This document shows positions 1 to 8,348 of a stretch of DNA of 64,000 nt, piece by piece; position 1 is the stretch's first letter; each line of letters starts with the position of its first letter. The DNA lies in the NCBI GenBank assembly GCA_036272595.1, contig DATAYM010000005.1:1-64000 (forward strand). The letters run 5' to 3'. Origin of the DNA: Poindextera sp036272595. Lineage in GTDB: Bacteria; Pseudomonadota; Alphaproteobacteria; Caulobacterales; Caulobacteraceae. A program made the translations under genes and the position numbers. The notes beneath the pieces were generated by a model, which was given only the letters and a program-made list of their open reading frames with translations, ran no database searches and was not told the origin of the DNA.

Positions 1-702
1 GACCCGTTCGCCCTGGCCGAGATGCGCACCGGCTCGGCGCGCCTGCCCGAGCGACCCAAGACCCTGCGGCTGGCCTCGCCCTTCGATTACCAGAACCACG
101 CCCGCGCCCTGGTGGTCACCGATGTGAACCGCGAGGACCCGCGCCAGGTGGCCGCCGCCATGCGCGAGCTGTTCGCCGCCGCGGGGGGAGGGGGGCTGGG
201 CCTGTTCACGGCCATCCGCAGGCTGCGGGCGGTCTACGATCAGATCGCCGCGCCCCTGGCGGCCAAGGGCCTGGCCCTCTACGCCCAGCACGTCGATCCG
301 CTCGAGGCCGGGGCCCTGGTCGACATCTTCCGGGTCGAGGAGGACGCCTGCCTGCTCGGCACCGACGCGGTCCGGGATGGCGTGGACGTGCCGGGCCGTT
401 CGCTGCGGCTGCTGGTGTTCGACCGCGTGCCCTGGCCGCGGCCGGACCTGCTGCACAAGGCCCGCCGCGGCCGCTTCGGCGGCAAGGCCTATGACGACGC
501 CGTCGCCCGCGCCCGCATCGCCCAGGCCTTCGGCCGGCTGATCCGCCGCGCCGACGATAAGGGCGTCTTCGTCATGCTCGACCCCGCCGCCCCCACCCGC
601 CTGTTCTCCAGCCTCCCCGAAGGCGTCCACATCGAACGCATGGGCCTGGTCGACGCGATAGAAGCCGTCGCGGCGCACCTGGGAAGATCAGCTGACGAAT
701 AA
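1..702 (+). CDS. ATP-dependent DNA helicase, C-terminal part (DinG/XPD-like), 5' end outside window
   Basis: The frame is open from the first base, so the gene starts upstream of the window. The visible 233 residues look like the second RecA-like domain of a DinG/XPD-type superfamily 2 helicase. A segment reading LLVFDRVPWPRPD is followed by QAFGRLIRRADDKGVFVMLD, which matches the arginine-finger motif VI and the strand after it. Such enzymes unwind DNA with a 5'-3' polarity and often carry an Fe-S cluster, but the N-terminal half where that would lie is not visible. The stop is followed directly by a palindromic repeat. The helicase class is fairly sure; the precise family name is not. Confidence 0.8.
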   Translation, partial: DPFALAEMRTGSARLPERPKTLRLASPFDYQNHARALVVTDVNREDPRQVAAAMRELFAAAGGGGLGLFTAIRRLRAVYDQIAAPLAAKGLALYAQHVDPLEAGALVDIFRVEEDACLLGTDAVRDGVDVPGRSLRLLVFDRVPWPRPDLLHKARRGRFGGKAYDDAVARARIAQAFGRLIRRADDKGVFVMLDPAAPTRLFSSLPEGVHIERMGLVDAIEAVAAHLGRSADE

Positions 703-708
703 TAATAC

Positions 709-837
709 CGTCATGGCCCGACTTGTTCGGGCCATCCATGATCACCGTCTTGCATCAGCGTCTATGGCGCCCCCGCATTGGCTGCTACGCGCCTCTGCTT
801 CGCAGTCCGCCGCTACGCGGCTAAAGCGGGGATGACG
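709..837. repeat. Palindromic interspersed repeat, family A copy 1
   Basis: This element is bounded by CGTCAT and ATGACG. It contains a hairpin with arms GGCCCGA and TCGGGCC, a central CCATGATCACCGTC block, and a second C-rich/G-rich arm pair. Similar copies lie at 8177-8303, 29949-30012, 34294-34390 and 40146-40242. It fills the whole gap between the helicase stop and the convergent tyrA stop. I do not recognise it as a named element. Confidence 0.8.
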
Positions 838-1764
838 TTATTTCTGCTTGTCCCGCCCGAAGTTCGGCTCGGCGCTTTCCTGGCCGGCGGCGATGATGCC
901 GCGGCGGATGGCGCGGGTGCGGGTGAACAGGGCTTCCAGCTTGTCGCCCTCGCCCCAGCGGATGGCCCGCGACAGGGCCTGCAGGTCCTCGGTGAAGCGG
1001 CCGAGCGTCTCCAGCACCGCGTCCTTGTTCAGCAGGAAGACGTCGCGCCACATCACCGGGTCGGAGGCGGCGATGCGGGTGAAGTCGCGGAATCCGCCGG
1101 CGGAGTATTTCATCACTTCGCCCTCACTGACCTCCTCGATGTCGGCGGCGGTGCCGACGATGTTGTAGGCGATCAGGTGCGGCAGGTGCGAGGTGACCGC
1201 CAGCACCAGGTCGTGGTGGCCGGCGTCCATCGTCTCGACCTTCGAGCCCAGCGTCTCCCAGAAGCCGGTCAGCGTCGCGACGGCCGCCCGGTAGTCTTCA
1301 TCGTCCGCCAACGGACAAAGGATCGCCCAGCGCCCCTCGAACAGGGTGGCGAAGCCGGCGTCGGGGCCGGAATACTCCGTGCCGGCGATCGGGTGGCCGG
1401 GGACCACGAAGACGCCCTCCGGCGCCGCCGCGGCCATGGCCTCGCCGACCGCGCCCTTCACCGAGCCGACGTCGGAGAGGATCGCCCCGGCCTGCATGCC
1501 CGGCGCGGCCAGCCGCACCGCCTCGCCGATCGCCGCCGGCGGGGTGGCGAAGATGACCAGGTCGGCGCCCCGCGCCGCCTCGTCCGGCGCGTCGAACACC
1601 TCGTCGGCGATGCCCAGCTCGACCACCCGCGCCCGCACCTCCGGGCTCGAGTCGTAGACCGCGATGCTGGCCGCGGCGCCGCGGGCGGCGGCGGCGCGGA
1701 CCACCGATGAGCCGATCAGCCCGCAGCCGATCACCGCCAGCCGCTCGACCGGCGGGCGGCTCAT
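838..1764 (-). CDS. tyrA: Prephenate/arogenate dehydrogenase
   Basis: This 308-residue protein should catalyse the NAD(P)-dependent oxidative decarboxylation of prephenate or arogenate in tyrosine synthesis. The N-terminus has the Rossmann dinucleotide motif VIGCGLIGSS at about residues 11-20. DVGSVKG and GHPIAGTEYSG follow, both typical of TyrA, and the helical C-terminal dimerisation domain carries SHLPH. The ATG at 1764 was chosen because it starts six residues before the conserved Rossmann strand and overlaps the upstream aminotransferase stop (ATGA). It is the last gene of a three-gene aromatic amino acid operon. Confidence 0.93.
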   Translation of the reverse strand: MSRPPVERLAVIGCGLIGSSVVRAAAARGAAASIAVYDSSPEVRARVVELGIADEVFDAPDEAARGADLVIFATPPAAIGEAVRLAAPGMQAGAILSDVGSVKGAVGEAMAAAAPEGVFVVPGHPIAGTEYSGPDAGFATLFEGRWAILCPLADDEDYRAAVATLTGFWETLGSKVETMDAGHHDLVLAVTSHLPHLIAYNIVGTAADIEEVSEGEVMKYSAGGFRDFTRIAASDPVMWRDVFLLNKDAVLETLGRFTEDLQALSRAIRWGEGDKLEALFTRTRAIRRGIIAAGQESAEPNFGRDKQK

Positions 1765-2891
1765 CGGCCGGCTTTTCCCAGGAACTCCGCCAGCAGCTCG
1801 ACCACGGCGCGGTTGTGCTCTTCCAGGCCGATGGTGATGCGCAGGCAATCGGGCAGGCCGTAGTTGGCGACGCCGCGCACGACATAGCCGCGCGAGGCGA
1901 GGAAGGCCTCGGCCGCCGGCGCGTCATGGCCGGCGGGAAACCGCGCCAGGATGAAGTTGCCGCCCGACGGCGTCACGTCCAGCCCCAGCCCGCCCAGCTG
2001 CTGGGTCAGCCAGGGCCGCCAGCGCTCGACATGGGCCAGCGACCGGGCCTGGAAGTCCGTATCGGCCAGCGCCGCGATCGCCGCCGACTGGCCGGCGATG
2101 GAGGTGTTGAACGGCAGGCGGATGCGCTCCATCGACGCGATCGCCGGGGTCGGCCCATAGGCCCAGCCGATGCGTAAGGCCGCCAGCCCGTGCAGCTTGG
2201 AGAAGGTGTGGCTGACCAGCACGTTGGGCGCCGTGCGCGCCAGCTCCAGCCCGTCGCTGAAGCGCGGGTCGGTGCAGAACTCCGCATAGGCCCCGTCGAT
2301 CACCAGCATCACCGACGGCGGCAGCCCGGCCTGCAGCCGCGCCACCTCCTCGGCCGCCAGCCAGGTCCCGGTCGGGTTGGAGGGCTGGGTGATGAACACC
2401 AGCCGCGTGCGCTCGTCGACCGCGTCCAGCATGGCGTCGACGTCGATGCGCATGTTGGTCTCGGGCGCGAACCGCACCTCGGCCTGGCAGGCGCGCGCCC
2501 CGATGCCATAGGCGTTGAAGGCGTATTCGCCCTGCACGATGTTGTCGCCGGGCTCCAGGTAGATCTGCGGAACCAGCCGGCCGAGGATCTCGTCGGTGCC
2601 GCAGCCGAAGATCAGCCGCTCGGGCTCCAGCCGGTAGCGCTCGGCGATCACCGTCCGCAGGTCCATGGTGCGGCTGTCGGGATAGAGGTTCAGGCTGCTC
2701 GCCGCCCGGGTGAAGGCCTCCTGCGCCACCGGGCTGCAGCCGAGGATGTTCTCGTTCGACGACAGCTTCACCGGATGGGCGACGCCCTCGGCGCCCGCCT
2801 TGCCGGGCACATAGGCGACGATCTCGTCGATGCCCGGCTTGGCCAGCGGGCGATCGGCGGCCCCGCGATCGGTCTCGGCGGTCATGGTCAT
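1761..2891 (-). CDS. hisC: Histidinol-phosphate/aromatic aminotransferase (HisC family)
   Basis: This is a fold-type I PLP aminotransferase of 376 residues, the usual HisC size. Visible signatures are SSNENILGCSP near the N-terminus, the PSNPTG cofactor-site motif, and the lysine segment SHTFSKLHGLAALRIG, whose lysine should form the Schiff base. It lies between chorismate mutase and TyrA with a 5-base gap upstream and a 4-base overlap downstream. That context suggests it serves phenylalanine/tyrosine transamination, possibly as well as histidinol phosphate, a known dual role in alphaproteobacteria. Two ATGs six bases apart (2891, 2885) are both plausible. The longer open frame upstream is a shadow of the chorismate mutase gene. 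Confidence 0.9.
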   Translation of the reverse strand: MTMTAETDRGAADRPLAKPGIDEIVAYVPGKAGAEGVAHPVKLSSNENILGCSPVAQEAFTRAASSLNLYPDSRTMDLRTVIAERYRLEPERLIFGCGTDEILGRLVPQIYLEPGDNIVQGEYAFNAYGIGARACQAEVRFAPETNMRIDVDAMLDAVDERTRLVFITQPSNPTGTWLAAEEVARLQAGLPPSVMLVIDGAYAEFCTDPRFSDGLELARTAPNVLVSHTFSKLHGLAALRIGWAYGPTPAIASMERIRLPFNTSIAGQSAAIAALADTDFQARSLAHVERWRPWLTQQLGGLGLDVTPSGGNFILARFPAGHDAPAAEAFLASRGYVVRGVANYGLPDCLRITIGLEEHNRAVVELLAEFLGKAGR

Positions 2892-2896
2892 GGCCT

Positions 2897-3688
2897 TCAA
2901 AGGTCGAGGGGAGTGGGGGCCGCGCCGATGACGCCGCTCAGCCGGCCCGGCGCGCGCGCCAGCCGCGCGTCGTCGCGCTGGTAAAAGCCGGCCAGGCCGA
3001 ACAGCTTCAGCCCGCCGGTCTCGACGATCAGCCGGGCGGCGACGCCGTCGCGGGCCAGGTCCATCTCGATCCTGGCGGCGGATTCGGCCGCGTCGGTGAC
3101 CCAATAGGTCTCGTCGCCGCCGGTGGGCTCGACCTCGACCTCGCCGACCGCCAGCGCCGCCTGGGCGCCGGCCGTCAGCAGGCAGGGCAGGCTGGCGAAC
3201 ACCGCCAGCCGAGGCTCGGCCAGCAGCCGGCCCCACCAGGCGCTGTCGTGGGTCAGCGCCAGTATGGCGACGCCGCCGGGGGTCTTGGCCTCGGCCAGCG
3301 CCGCTTCCGGCTTGGCGAAGCGGTTCAGCGGCGGGGCGGCGCCGAAGCGGGCGCGCGCCAGCTCGACCACCCGCGCCGGGTCGGGCCCGCCCCAGACCGC
3401 TAGGTGGAACGGCCCCTGCTGGGCCAGGCTGTCCGAAATGAACTCCCGCCAAAGACGCACCGTAAGCTGGGCGCCGGCGCTCTGCCGCGGCGTCGCCAGC
3501 AGCTTGCGCAGCAGCAGCGTCTCCCGCCCGGGGCGCAGGCCGAACTTGCCGCTGCCCCCCGCCGCCCGCTTGGCTTCGCCGGCCGCGTGCGCCAGCCCGG
3601 CCCGCTCGTCGACCAGCCGCAGCAGCTCGGCGTCGACCGCGTCGATCCGCGCCCTGACGGCGTCCAGCGATGGCGTTTTCGCGTGCAC
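2897..3688 (-). CDS. Chorismate mutase (AroQ-type) with long C-terminal extension
   Basis: The N-terminal 90 or so residues form an AroQ helical chorismate mutase domain: LDAVRARIDAVDAELLRLVD, then AKRAAGG and a helix with REFISDS. This would convert chorismate to prephenate. The remaining roughly 170 residues lack an obvious prephenate dehydratase or ACT signature and I cannot assign them; similar long chorismate mutases occur in Caulobacter relatives. I chose GTG at 3688 because GGGGA lies a few bases upstream and the domain starts soon after; an ATG at 3742 would add 18 residues. First gene of the operon with hisC and tyrA. Confidence 0.82.
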   Translation of the reverse strand: MHAKTPSLDAVRARIDAVDAELLRLVDERAGLAHAAGEAKRAAGGSGKFGLRPGRETLLLRKLLATPRQSAGAQLTVRLWREFISDSLAQQGPFHLAVWGGPDPARVVELARARFGAAPPLNRFAKPEAALAEAKTPGGVAILALTHDSAWWGRLLAEPRLAVFASLPCLLTAGAQAALAVGEVEVEPTGGDETYWVTDAAESAARIEMDLARDGVAARLIVETGGLKLFGLAGFYQRDDARLARAPGRLSGVIGAAPTPLDL

Positions 3689-3813
3689 TTCACGTCCCCA
3701 TTGGAAGGCCGCGGACCATAGACAAAGCGCCGTGACGCGCAATAGGGGCCGGTGTACGAAGCCCGGCCGGCTCAGGCCATGGCCGGCGGCGGTCGAGGGC
3801 TTGAAAGGGCGGC

Positions 3814-4362
3814 ATGCGGGCGGGCGAGCATGATCGCTGGGTGTTCGGCTATGGCTCGCTGATGTGGCGTCCGGGATTCGGCTTCGTCGAGCGCCGCGCG
3901 GCGATCGCCCACGGCCGCCGCCGCGCCTTCTGCATCTATTCGGTGCACCACCGCGGCACGCCCCAGCGCCCGGGCCTGGTGCTGGGCCTCGCCCCCGGCG
4001 GCGCGGCGCGCGGCGCCGCCTACCGCATCGCCGCCGCCGACTGGCCCGGCGTCTACGCCTACCTGCGCGAACGCGAACAGCCGACCGAGACCTATTTCGA
4101 GGCCTGGGCCCCGGTGCGCCTGGCCGGCGGCGAAAGCGTCCAGGCCCTGGTCTTCCTCTCCGACCGCGCCCACCCGCAATGGGCCGGCGACCTCGACCTG
4201 GAGGCCCAGGCCCGCCTGATCGCCGGCGCCGCCGGCCTCTCCGGCCGCAATGTCGACTACCTCCGCGACCTGGTCATGCACCTGCGCGAAGAGGGCGTCG
4301 CCGACGCGGCGATGGAGCGGCTGCTGGTCAGGGTCGAGGCGCTGGAGGCGCGGGTGGGGTGA
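3814..4362 (+). CDS. chaC: Gamma-glutamylcyclotransferase, ChaC-like
   Basis: The 182-residue product has the ChaC-type start WVFGYGSLMWRPGF (glycine-rich YGSL motif at residues 13-16), the substrate loop common to gamma-glutamylcyclotransferases. A following LREREQPTETYFE segment supplies the candidate catalytic glutamate. Family members release 5-oxoproline from glutathione in the cytosol. It is transcribed divergently from the chorismate mutase operon, with about 125 bases between the two starts. Size matches bacterial ChaC proteins. The start at 3814 leaves a short lead before the first beta strand. Confidence 0.88.
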   Translation: MRAGEHDRWVFGYGSLMWRPGFGFVERRAAIAHGRRRAFCIYSVHHRGTPQRPGLVLGLAPGGAARGAAYRIAAADWPGVYAYLREREQPTETYFEAWAPVRLAGGESVQALVFLSDRAHPQWAGDLDLEAQARLIAGAAGLSGRNVDYLRDLVMHLREEGVADAAMERLLVRVEALEARVG

Positions 4363-4377
4363 TCTCCGCCGGCGGCC

Positions 4378-4773
4378 TCAGTCGTCCTCGTCGCCCTTGT
4401 CCAGCAGATCGGCCTCCGACAGCTCCGGCAGCGAGGATGACACGTGCCAGCGGTAGAGCTCTCTCGGGTACGCCCAAGGTTTACGGCCCATGACGGCCAT
4501 CTTGATGTCCTGCATGAGATCGCTCGCGAGCCGATATTCGCCGGCTTCGTAATGGGCCTTGGCCTGGCTCAGCATGTCCAGAATCTGGTCGGCCGTCGCA
4601 TTCTCTATGCGCTTGCGCAGATTCTCTACACCCCGGGACATGCTGTAGAATGCCCCGTCCAGATCGCAGTCGTCCTGTGGAAAGCGGCCCGTAGGGGCAT
4701 ATAGTATTGTCTCGCTGATCTCGGCCCCAAGCTGGCTGATCGTCTTCGCTATAATGCCTTCTCTGTATTTCAT
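4378..4773 (-). CDS. Small protein of unknown function, candidate immunity/partner protein
   Basis: I do not recognise this 131-residue protein. It is predicted soluble, with a helical central part (SRGVENLRKRIENATADQIL, then MLSQAKAHYEAGEYRLASDL) and a strongly acidic tail ending LLDKGDEDD. It lies 106 bases downstream of, and on the same strand as, the disrupted multidomain gene at 4880-7043. Base composition is clearly lower in G+C than in neighbouring genes. Small acidic proteins directly after a large modular protein often neutralise a toxic C-terminal domain, but here that role rests only on position and composition. The ATG is followed by an open frame ending just before chaC's stop. 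Confidence 0.6.
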   Translation of the reverse strand: MKYREGIIAKTISQLGAEISETILYAPTGRFPQDDCDLDGAFYSMSRGVENLRKRIENATADQILDMLSQAKAHYEAGEYRLASDLMQDIKMAVMGRKPWAYPRELYRWHVSSSLPELSEADLLDKGDEDD

Positions 4774-4879
4774 CGTTTCTACGGCTCAATCTTGTAGACT
4801 GGGCGGATTGCCGCCGGCGGTACAATCGTGATCACACTATTCGGCGAAGCGCTGCGGAACAAGCGCATCTGCGGTGTTT

Positions 4880-5806
4880 TCAACGACTTAAGTTGGTATG
4901 AATAATCGATGATATTCCCTGATTTGGGGAAATAATGTCAGGTACCGTATATCTACCTTCCGCATCATAGAGTCTTTGATTAATTCGAGCTGTATTGGAG
5001 GCCAATCCCAATTGGTCTCGCAGCCGTAAGTTAGCCAATCGGATGGCATCATCCACAAACCTACCCGCCTGGAGTTTAAGCGGCAAGTTTGGATTGAGCT
5101 GAATAATACCCTGGCCGACATGTTGGTGAAATAATTCATGCGTTTCGTTGGCGACGCGCAGGCTGTTCGCTTCGAACAGAGCCTCAATGTCGGGCGGACC
5201 CGTCTCAGCGAGGGCCGCTTCAGGCACGCCAGCGAAAGCGGGTGCCACCTTGAGAAGTCCGTTGGTGTAGTAGTCGTCGGTGACCAGTCCACTTGGCCCC
5301 TGGCCGCCGCCCAGGAGGTTGAGGCCCGCTCCTATCGTGCCGTCAAACAAGCCCAGGGGGGTGGCGACCTCCCGCAATGCGCCGCCCTTGCCGCCGGCGA
5401 TGATCGCCTGGCTATCGAGCCAAAGGTTCTGCAAGGGGGTGTTGACGAGGCTGCGATGGGAAAGGTCGTAGCGAGCCTCCCCGAAGGCGGAATCGGCGCC
5501 GCGCTTTCGCGCGTCGATGTCACCTTCCAGATTCCGGACATATGCCGCGACGCTCTTGATCGGGGCGCTCATGCCGGACGTGTCGGCAAGACCGTCGAAA
5601 TCGGTTCCGGCTGCGGGGAAGTTCACCGAACCTAGATCGCCAACCAACCGGCGCAGATAGTCCCAAGGTCCTCGTCGGCGGCCGGTGATGATGATGTCGT
5701 CATATCCGGCGTCGTCAGGAGGCGGCGCGCTGGCTTGCCCGACGATCGGTGCGCCGCCAGGACTGGTGAGCGGGCCCGGCGAGAGCACGTTCGACACGCG
5801 GGCCAT
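4880..5806 (-). CDS. Distal part of a disrupted multidomain protein; HELFH zincin-like motif
   Basis: From ATG 5806 the frame gives 308 residues, but it is probably the continuation of the upstream frame (5850-7043) after a +1 shift. The open frame extends upstream past 5850, and the sequence between (SAPDGVP, then MARVSNVLSPG) reads as ordinary linker. A DDIIITGRRRG segment precedes a region of about 250 residues containing NETHELFHQHVG at 5149-5114. HELFH (5140-5126) fits the HExxH zinc-protease consensus, with another histidine two residues on. The 3' end is A+T-richer (about 40% G+C by count over 4861-4920). No family recognised; a metallopeptidase-like or lytic domain is inference. Confidence 0.55.
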   Translation of the reverse strand: MARVSNVLSPGPLTSPGGAPIVGQASAPPPDDAGYDDIIITGRRRGPWDYLRRLVGDLGSVNFPAAGTDFDGLADTSGMSAPIKSVAAYVRNLEGDIDARKRGADSAFGEARYDLSHRSLVNTPLQNLWLDSQAIIAGGKGGALREVATPLGLFDGTIGAGLNLLGGGQGPSGLVTDDYYTNGLLKVAPAFAGVPEAALAETGPPDIEALFEANSLRVANETHELFHQHVGQGIIQLNPNLPLKLQAGRFVDDAIRLANLRLRDQLGLASNTARINQRLYDAEGRYTVPDIISPNQGISSIIHTNLSR

Positions 5807-5849
5807 CGGCACGCCGTCTGGAGCTGAGCGGCTCTGGCTTGTCCGAAGC

Positions 5850-7043
5850 CTAGCCGGGAACCAAGGCAGATGCGATGCCGCCCGGGTCGAAACTTTGGAG
5901 CAGGCTGGCGGCGATCGGCGTTGTCGGGACGAATGGCTGCGCCGCTGTCGCAAGGGCCGGCGGCGGCGGGGCCGTGACGGCGGGTATTGAGGGGCCCTGG
6001 TCGTCGGCTGAAGGAGCGTAGCGGCTGGCCAGAAGGCCCTCCGCCTGGGCGGCGATGTTGCGGGCCGCGCCCAGGCCAAAGGTGGTGGCCAGCCGGCTCT
6101 GCGCATCCGGCGCGCCGAGTTGGCCAGGCAGGACCTGGCCGTTCTGGACGCGGTCGGCGATCTCGCCGCTGACGGCGGCGCGGGCGGCGGCCTGCTCGGC
6201 TGGCGTGCTGGCCTTGGCCCAGGCGGCGTTGAAGCCGTCAGGGTTCTTGGCGAACAGCGTCCCGTCCATGGCGTCGTGGGCGGCGCGGATGGAGAAGGGA
6301 TCGCCGAAAACGCTCTGCACCTGGCCGTAGCCGGGGATGGCCCCGCCCTGGCCGGTCCACGGATCGCCGATGAAGGCGGAGCTGAGCTGGCCGGCGATGG
6401 TGGCGATGTTGGCGTTGCGGGGCGAGTCGGCATCGGACAGGGGCTGGCCTGTCCAAGGGTCGGTCTCAAGCAGCTTGGGCAGGGTGTGGTAGAGCCCGAG
6501 CCAGGTCGCCGCGGTCGGCGCCGGCCCCGGGCCGGTGAGGGGCCCCAGGGTTCCGGGCAGTGTCCACGCGCCGCTGTCGGGATCGAACGCGAGTCCGGCC
6601 ATGGCCGGGCTGTCGCCGGCGTCCAGCATGGAGCCGGCCATGGCCGCGGCGGCCTCGCGCAGGGCCCTGGCGTGGCCGAGCAGACCTAGTCTCTGGTTCC
6701 ACACCGGCGAGGGATCGGATGCCAGGGCGTTCAGCCACGGCCCCGCCGCCGCCGCCGCCGCATCGGCGATCGGGGCATAGCCGCCGCCCGGCGGCAGGGC
6801 CGCGAAGGCCGTATCGGGGAGGCTCGCGGCCGGATCGGGCTGGGCTTGCGGCGACAGGGCCGGCTGGCCGCCGGTGGTTGCCGGCGATGGTTGCGGCGGC
6901 CCAGGATCGCCCAGCTGGGCCAGGGCCGAGCCGGCGGTCTGCGGGCCGCCGTAGACCTTGGCCAGGGCCGCCTGCATCGACGTCGGGGTCCCGTCCGGGA
7001 ACGCCGATATCGATCCGCCCGGCCCCGTCACTGCGATGGTCAT
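5850..7043 (-). CDS. Proximal part of a disrupted multidomain protein (phage-structural-like N-terminus)
   Basis: The 397-residue product starts MTIAVTGPGGS, then SAFPDGTPTSMQAALAKVYGG. This resembles the short beta/FPDGTP module at the start of many phage virion-associated proteins. The rest is rich in Ala, Pro, Gly and Asp/Asn, with repeated DPWTGQ-type motifs (DPWTGQPLSD, then DPWTGQGG), and looks like a low-complexity structural or delivery region. Frame closes with TAG at 5850 while a +1 frame continues into the next feature. ATG 7043 is preferred over 7085 because GAGG lies four bases upstream and the FPDGTP module starts there. It may be one gene of about 720 residues with the distal fragment, broken by mutation or a sequence error. 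Confidence 0.55.
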   Translation of the reverse strand: MTIAVTGPGGSISAFPDGTPTSMQAALAKVYGGPQTAGSALAQLGDPGPPQPSPATTGGQPALSPQAQPDPAASLPDTAFAALPPGGGYAPIADAAAAAAGPWLNALASDPSPVWNQRLGLLGHARALREAAAAMAGSMLDAGDSPAMAGLAFDPDSGAWTLPGTLGPLTGPGPAPTAATWLGLYHTLPKLLETDPWTGQPLSDADSPRNANIATIAGQLSSAFIGDPWTGQGGAIPGYGQVQSVFGDPFSIRAAHDAMDGTLFAKNPDGFNAAWAKASTPAEQAAARAAVSGEIADRVQNGQVLPGQLGAPDAQSRLATTFGLGAARNIAAQAEGLLASRYAPSADDQGPSIPAVTAPPPPALATAAQPFVPTTPIAASLLQSFDPGGIASALVPG

Positions 7044-7240
7044 GCCGCCTCGTCCCGGGCGCGGGCGTGCAGGCCCGCGCTTCACGCGTCGAGGGCGAGT
7101 CTAGGGGTGGCGGCGGGCGGTCAGCGGGAGGCTGGCGGCGGGCTGGTCTTGGCCCGCGGCCTGGGTCTTACTATCAAATGTGGCGAGACCGCCTGGCGGC
7201 CGCGAACCGCAAGACGGGGGTAGGTTCGGCCTTGACGGCT

Positions 7241-8116
7241 CTAGTCGGCCAAAAAGGCCCGCACCTCGGTCAGGAAGTCTTCCAGCCGGTCGTGGTGCAC
7301 CCAGTGGCCGGCGCGTTCGAACTCGACGACGCGGCCGTTCTGGAAATGCTTCATGCGCCCGTCGGTCTCGGGGTTGGAGGCCCAGCTCTCCTTGCCGTTC
7401 ACGAACAACACGGGACAGGTGATGTTGGCCCAGAGCTCGTGCAGTTCCTTAGTCGACAGGTCGGCCGGCGAGTGGGAGCGGGCATAGTTGTCGAACTTCC
7501 AGCTATAGGTGCCGTCCTCGTTCTGCGCCGCGCCGTGCACGGTCAGGTAGCGCGCCTGTTCCGGCGTCAGGTGCTTGTTCTCCGCCTGCATCCGCGCGAA
7601 CGCCTCCTCGATCGAGGCGTATTTGCGCGGCGTGCGGCCGGCCAGGGCGCGCTTGTGCTCCACCCACTGGCGCATGCGCTGCGGCGCGGTGGTCCTGGCG
7701 CGCTTGGCCAGCATTTCCGGCGACGGGCCCATGCCCTCGATGGCCACCAGCTTCGACACCGTCTCCGGATAGACCCCGGTGTAGCGCAGGGCGATGTTGC
7801 CGCCGAGCGAATGGGCGACCATCCGCACGGGCGCCAGGCCCTGCTGGTGGATCAGCTGGGCTAGGTCATAGACATAGGCCCCCAGGCCATAGTCGCCGCT
7901 CTGCGAATGGGCGCTGTCGCCGTGGCCGCGCAGGTCCGGGGCGATGACGTGGTAGTCGCGGCGCAGGTCCTCGGCCACCCAGTCCCAGTTGCGGCAATGG
8001 TCCTGGCCGCCGTGCACCAGGATCAGCGGCGGCGCCGCCGGATTGCCCCAGTCGACATAGTGCAGCCTGAGGCGCTGGGAGATGTAGCTCTGCGAGGTCG
8101 GTCCATGCTCGATCAT
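7241..8116 (-). CDS. Alpha/beta-hydrolase fold protein
   Basis: The 291 residues carry LVHGGQDH (oxyanion region), APDLRGHGDS, the nucleophile elbow AHSLGGN with Ser103, and a C-terminal AGHWVHHD with the likely catalytic histidine. This is a soluble cytosolic hydrolase of the esterase/epoxide hydrolase/lactonase superfamily. The substrate cannot be told from sequence. A long cap insertion (about residues 125-215) sits between the nucleophile and the acid residue. It is a single gene; its start lies about 60 bases from the family A repeat that separates it from the divergent peptidase gene. Confidence 0.85.
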   Translation of the reverse strand: MIEHGPTSQSYISQRLRLHYVDWGNPAAPPLILVHGGQDHCRNWDWVAEDLRRDYHVIAPDLRGHGDSAHSQSGDYGLGAYVYDLAQLIHQQGLAPVRMVAHSLGGNIALRYTGVYPETVSKLVAIEGMGPSPEMLAKRARTTAPQRMRQWVEHKRALAGRTPRKYASIEEAFARMQAENKHLTPEQARYLTVHGAAQNEDGTYSWKFDNYARSHSPADLSTKELHELWANITCPVLFVNGKESWASNPETDGRMKHFQNGRVVEFERAGHWVHHDRLEDFLTEVRAFLAD

Positions 8117-8176
8117 GCGGGCTCTTTAGACCATCATCGCGCCGCTCTTCCAGACTTGGCTGCAATGCCCCCCGAC

Positions 8177-8303
8177 CGCCATGGCCCGACGTGTTCGGGC
8201 CACCCATGATCACCGTCGATGGCCGGTGTCCATGGGTCCTCCGCATTGGCTGCTGCTGCGCCTGGGCTTCGTCGTCCGCCTTCGGCTCCGGCGGGGGATG
8301 ACG
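8177..8303. repeat. Palindromic interspersed repeat, family A copy 2
   Basis: This copy has the same layout as 709-837: GGCCCGA/TCGGGCC hairpin, CCATGATCACCGTC core, CTCCGCATTGGCTGCTGC-type middle and GGGGGATGACG end. Its left terminus is slightly degenerate (CGCCAT instead of CGTCAT). It lies between two divergent genes, so any promoters there must overlap or flank it. Confidence 0.78.
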
Positions 8304-8348
8304 GCTGAGGCGAGTGCGCTAGACTGCCGGCCTCACCGGAGTTCCGCC

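Noticed and set aside
778..1710. Plus-strand open frame opposite tyrA
   Set aside because: It begins inside the family A repeat and lacks any domain; tyrA on the other strand is well supported.
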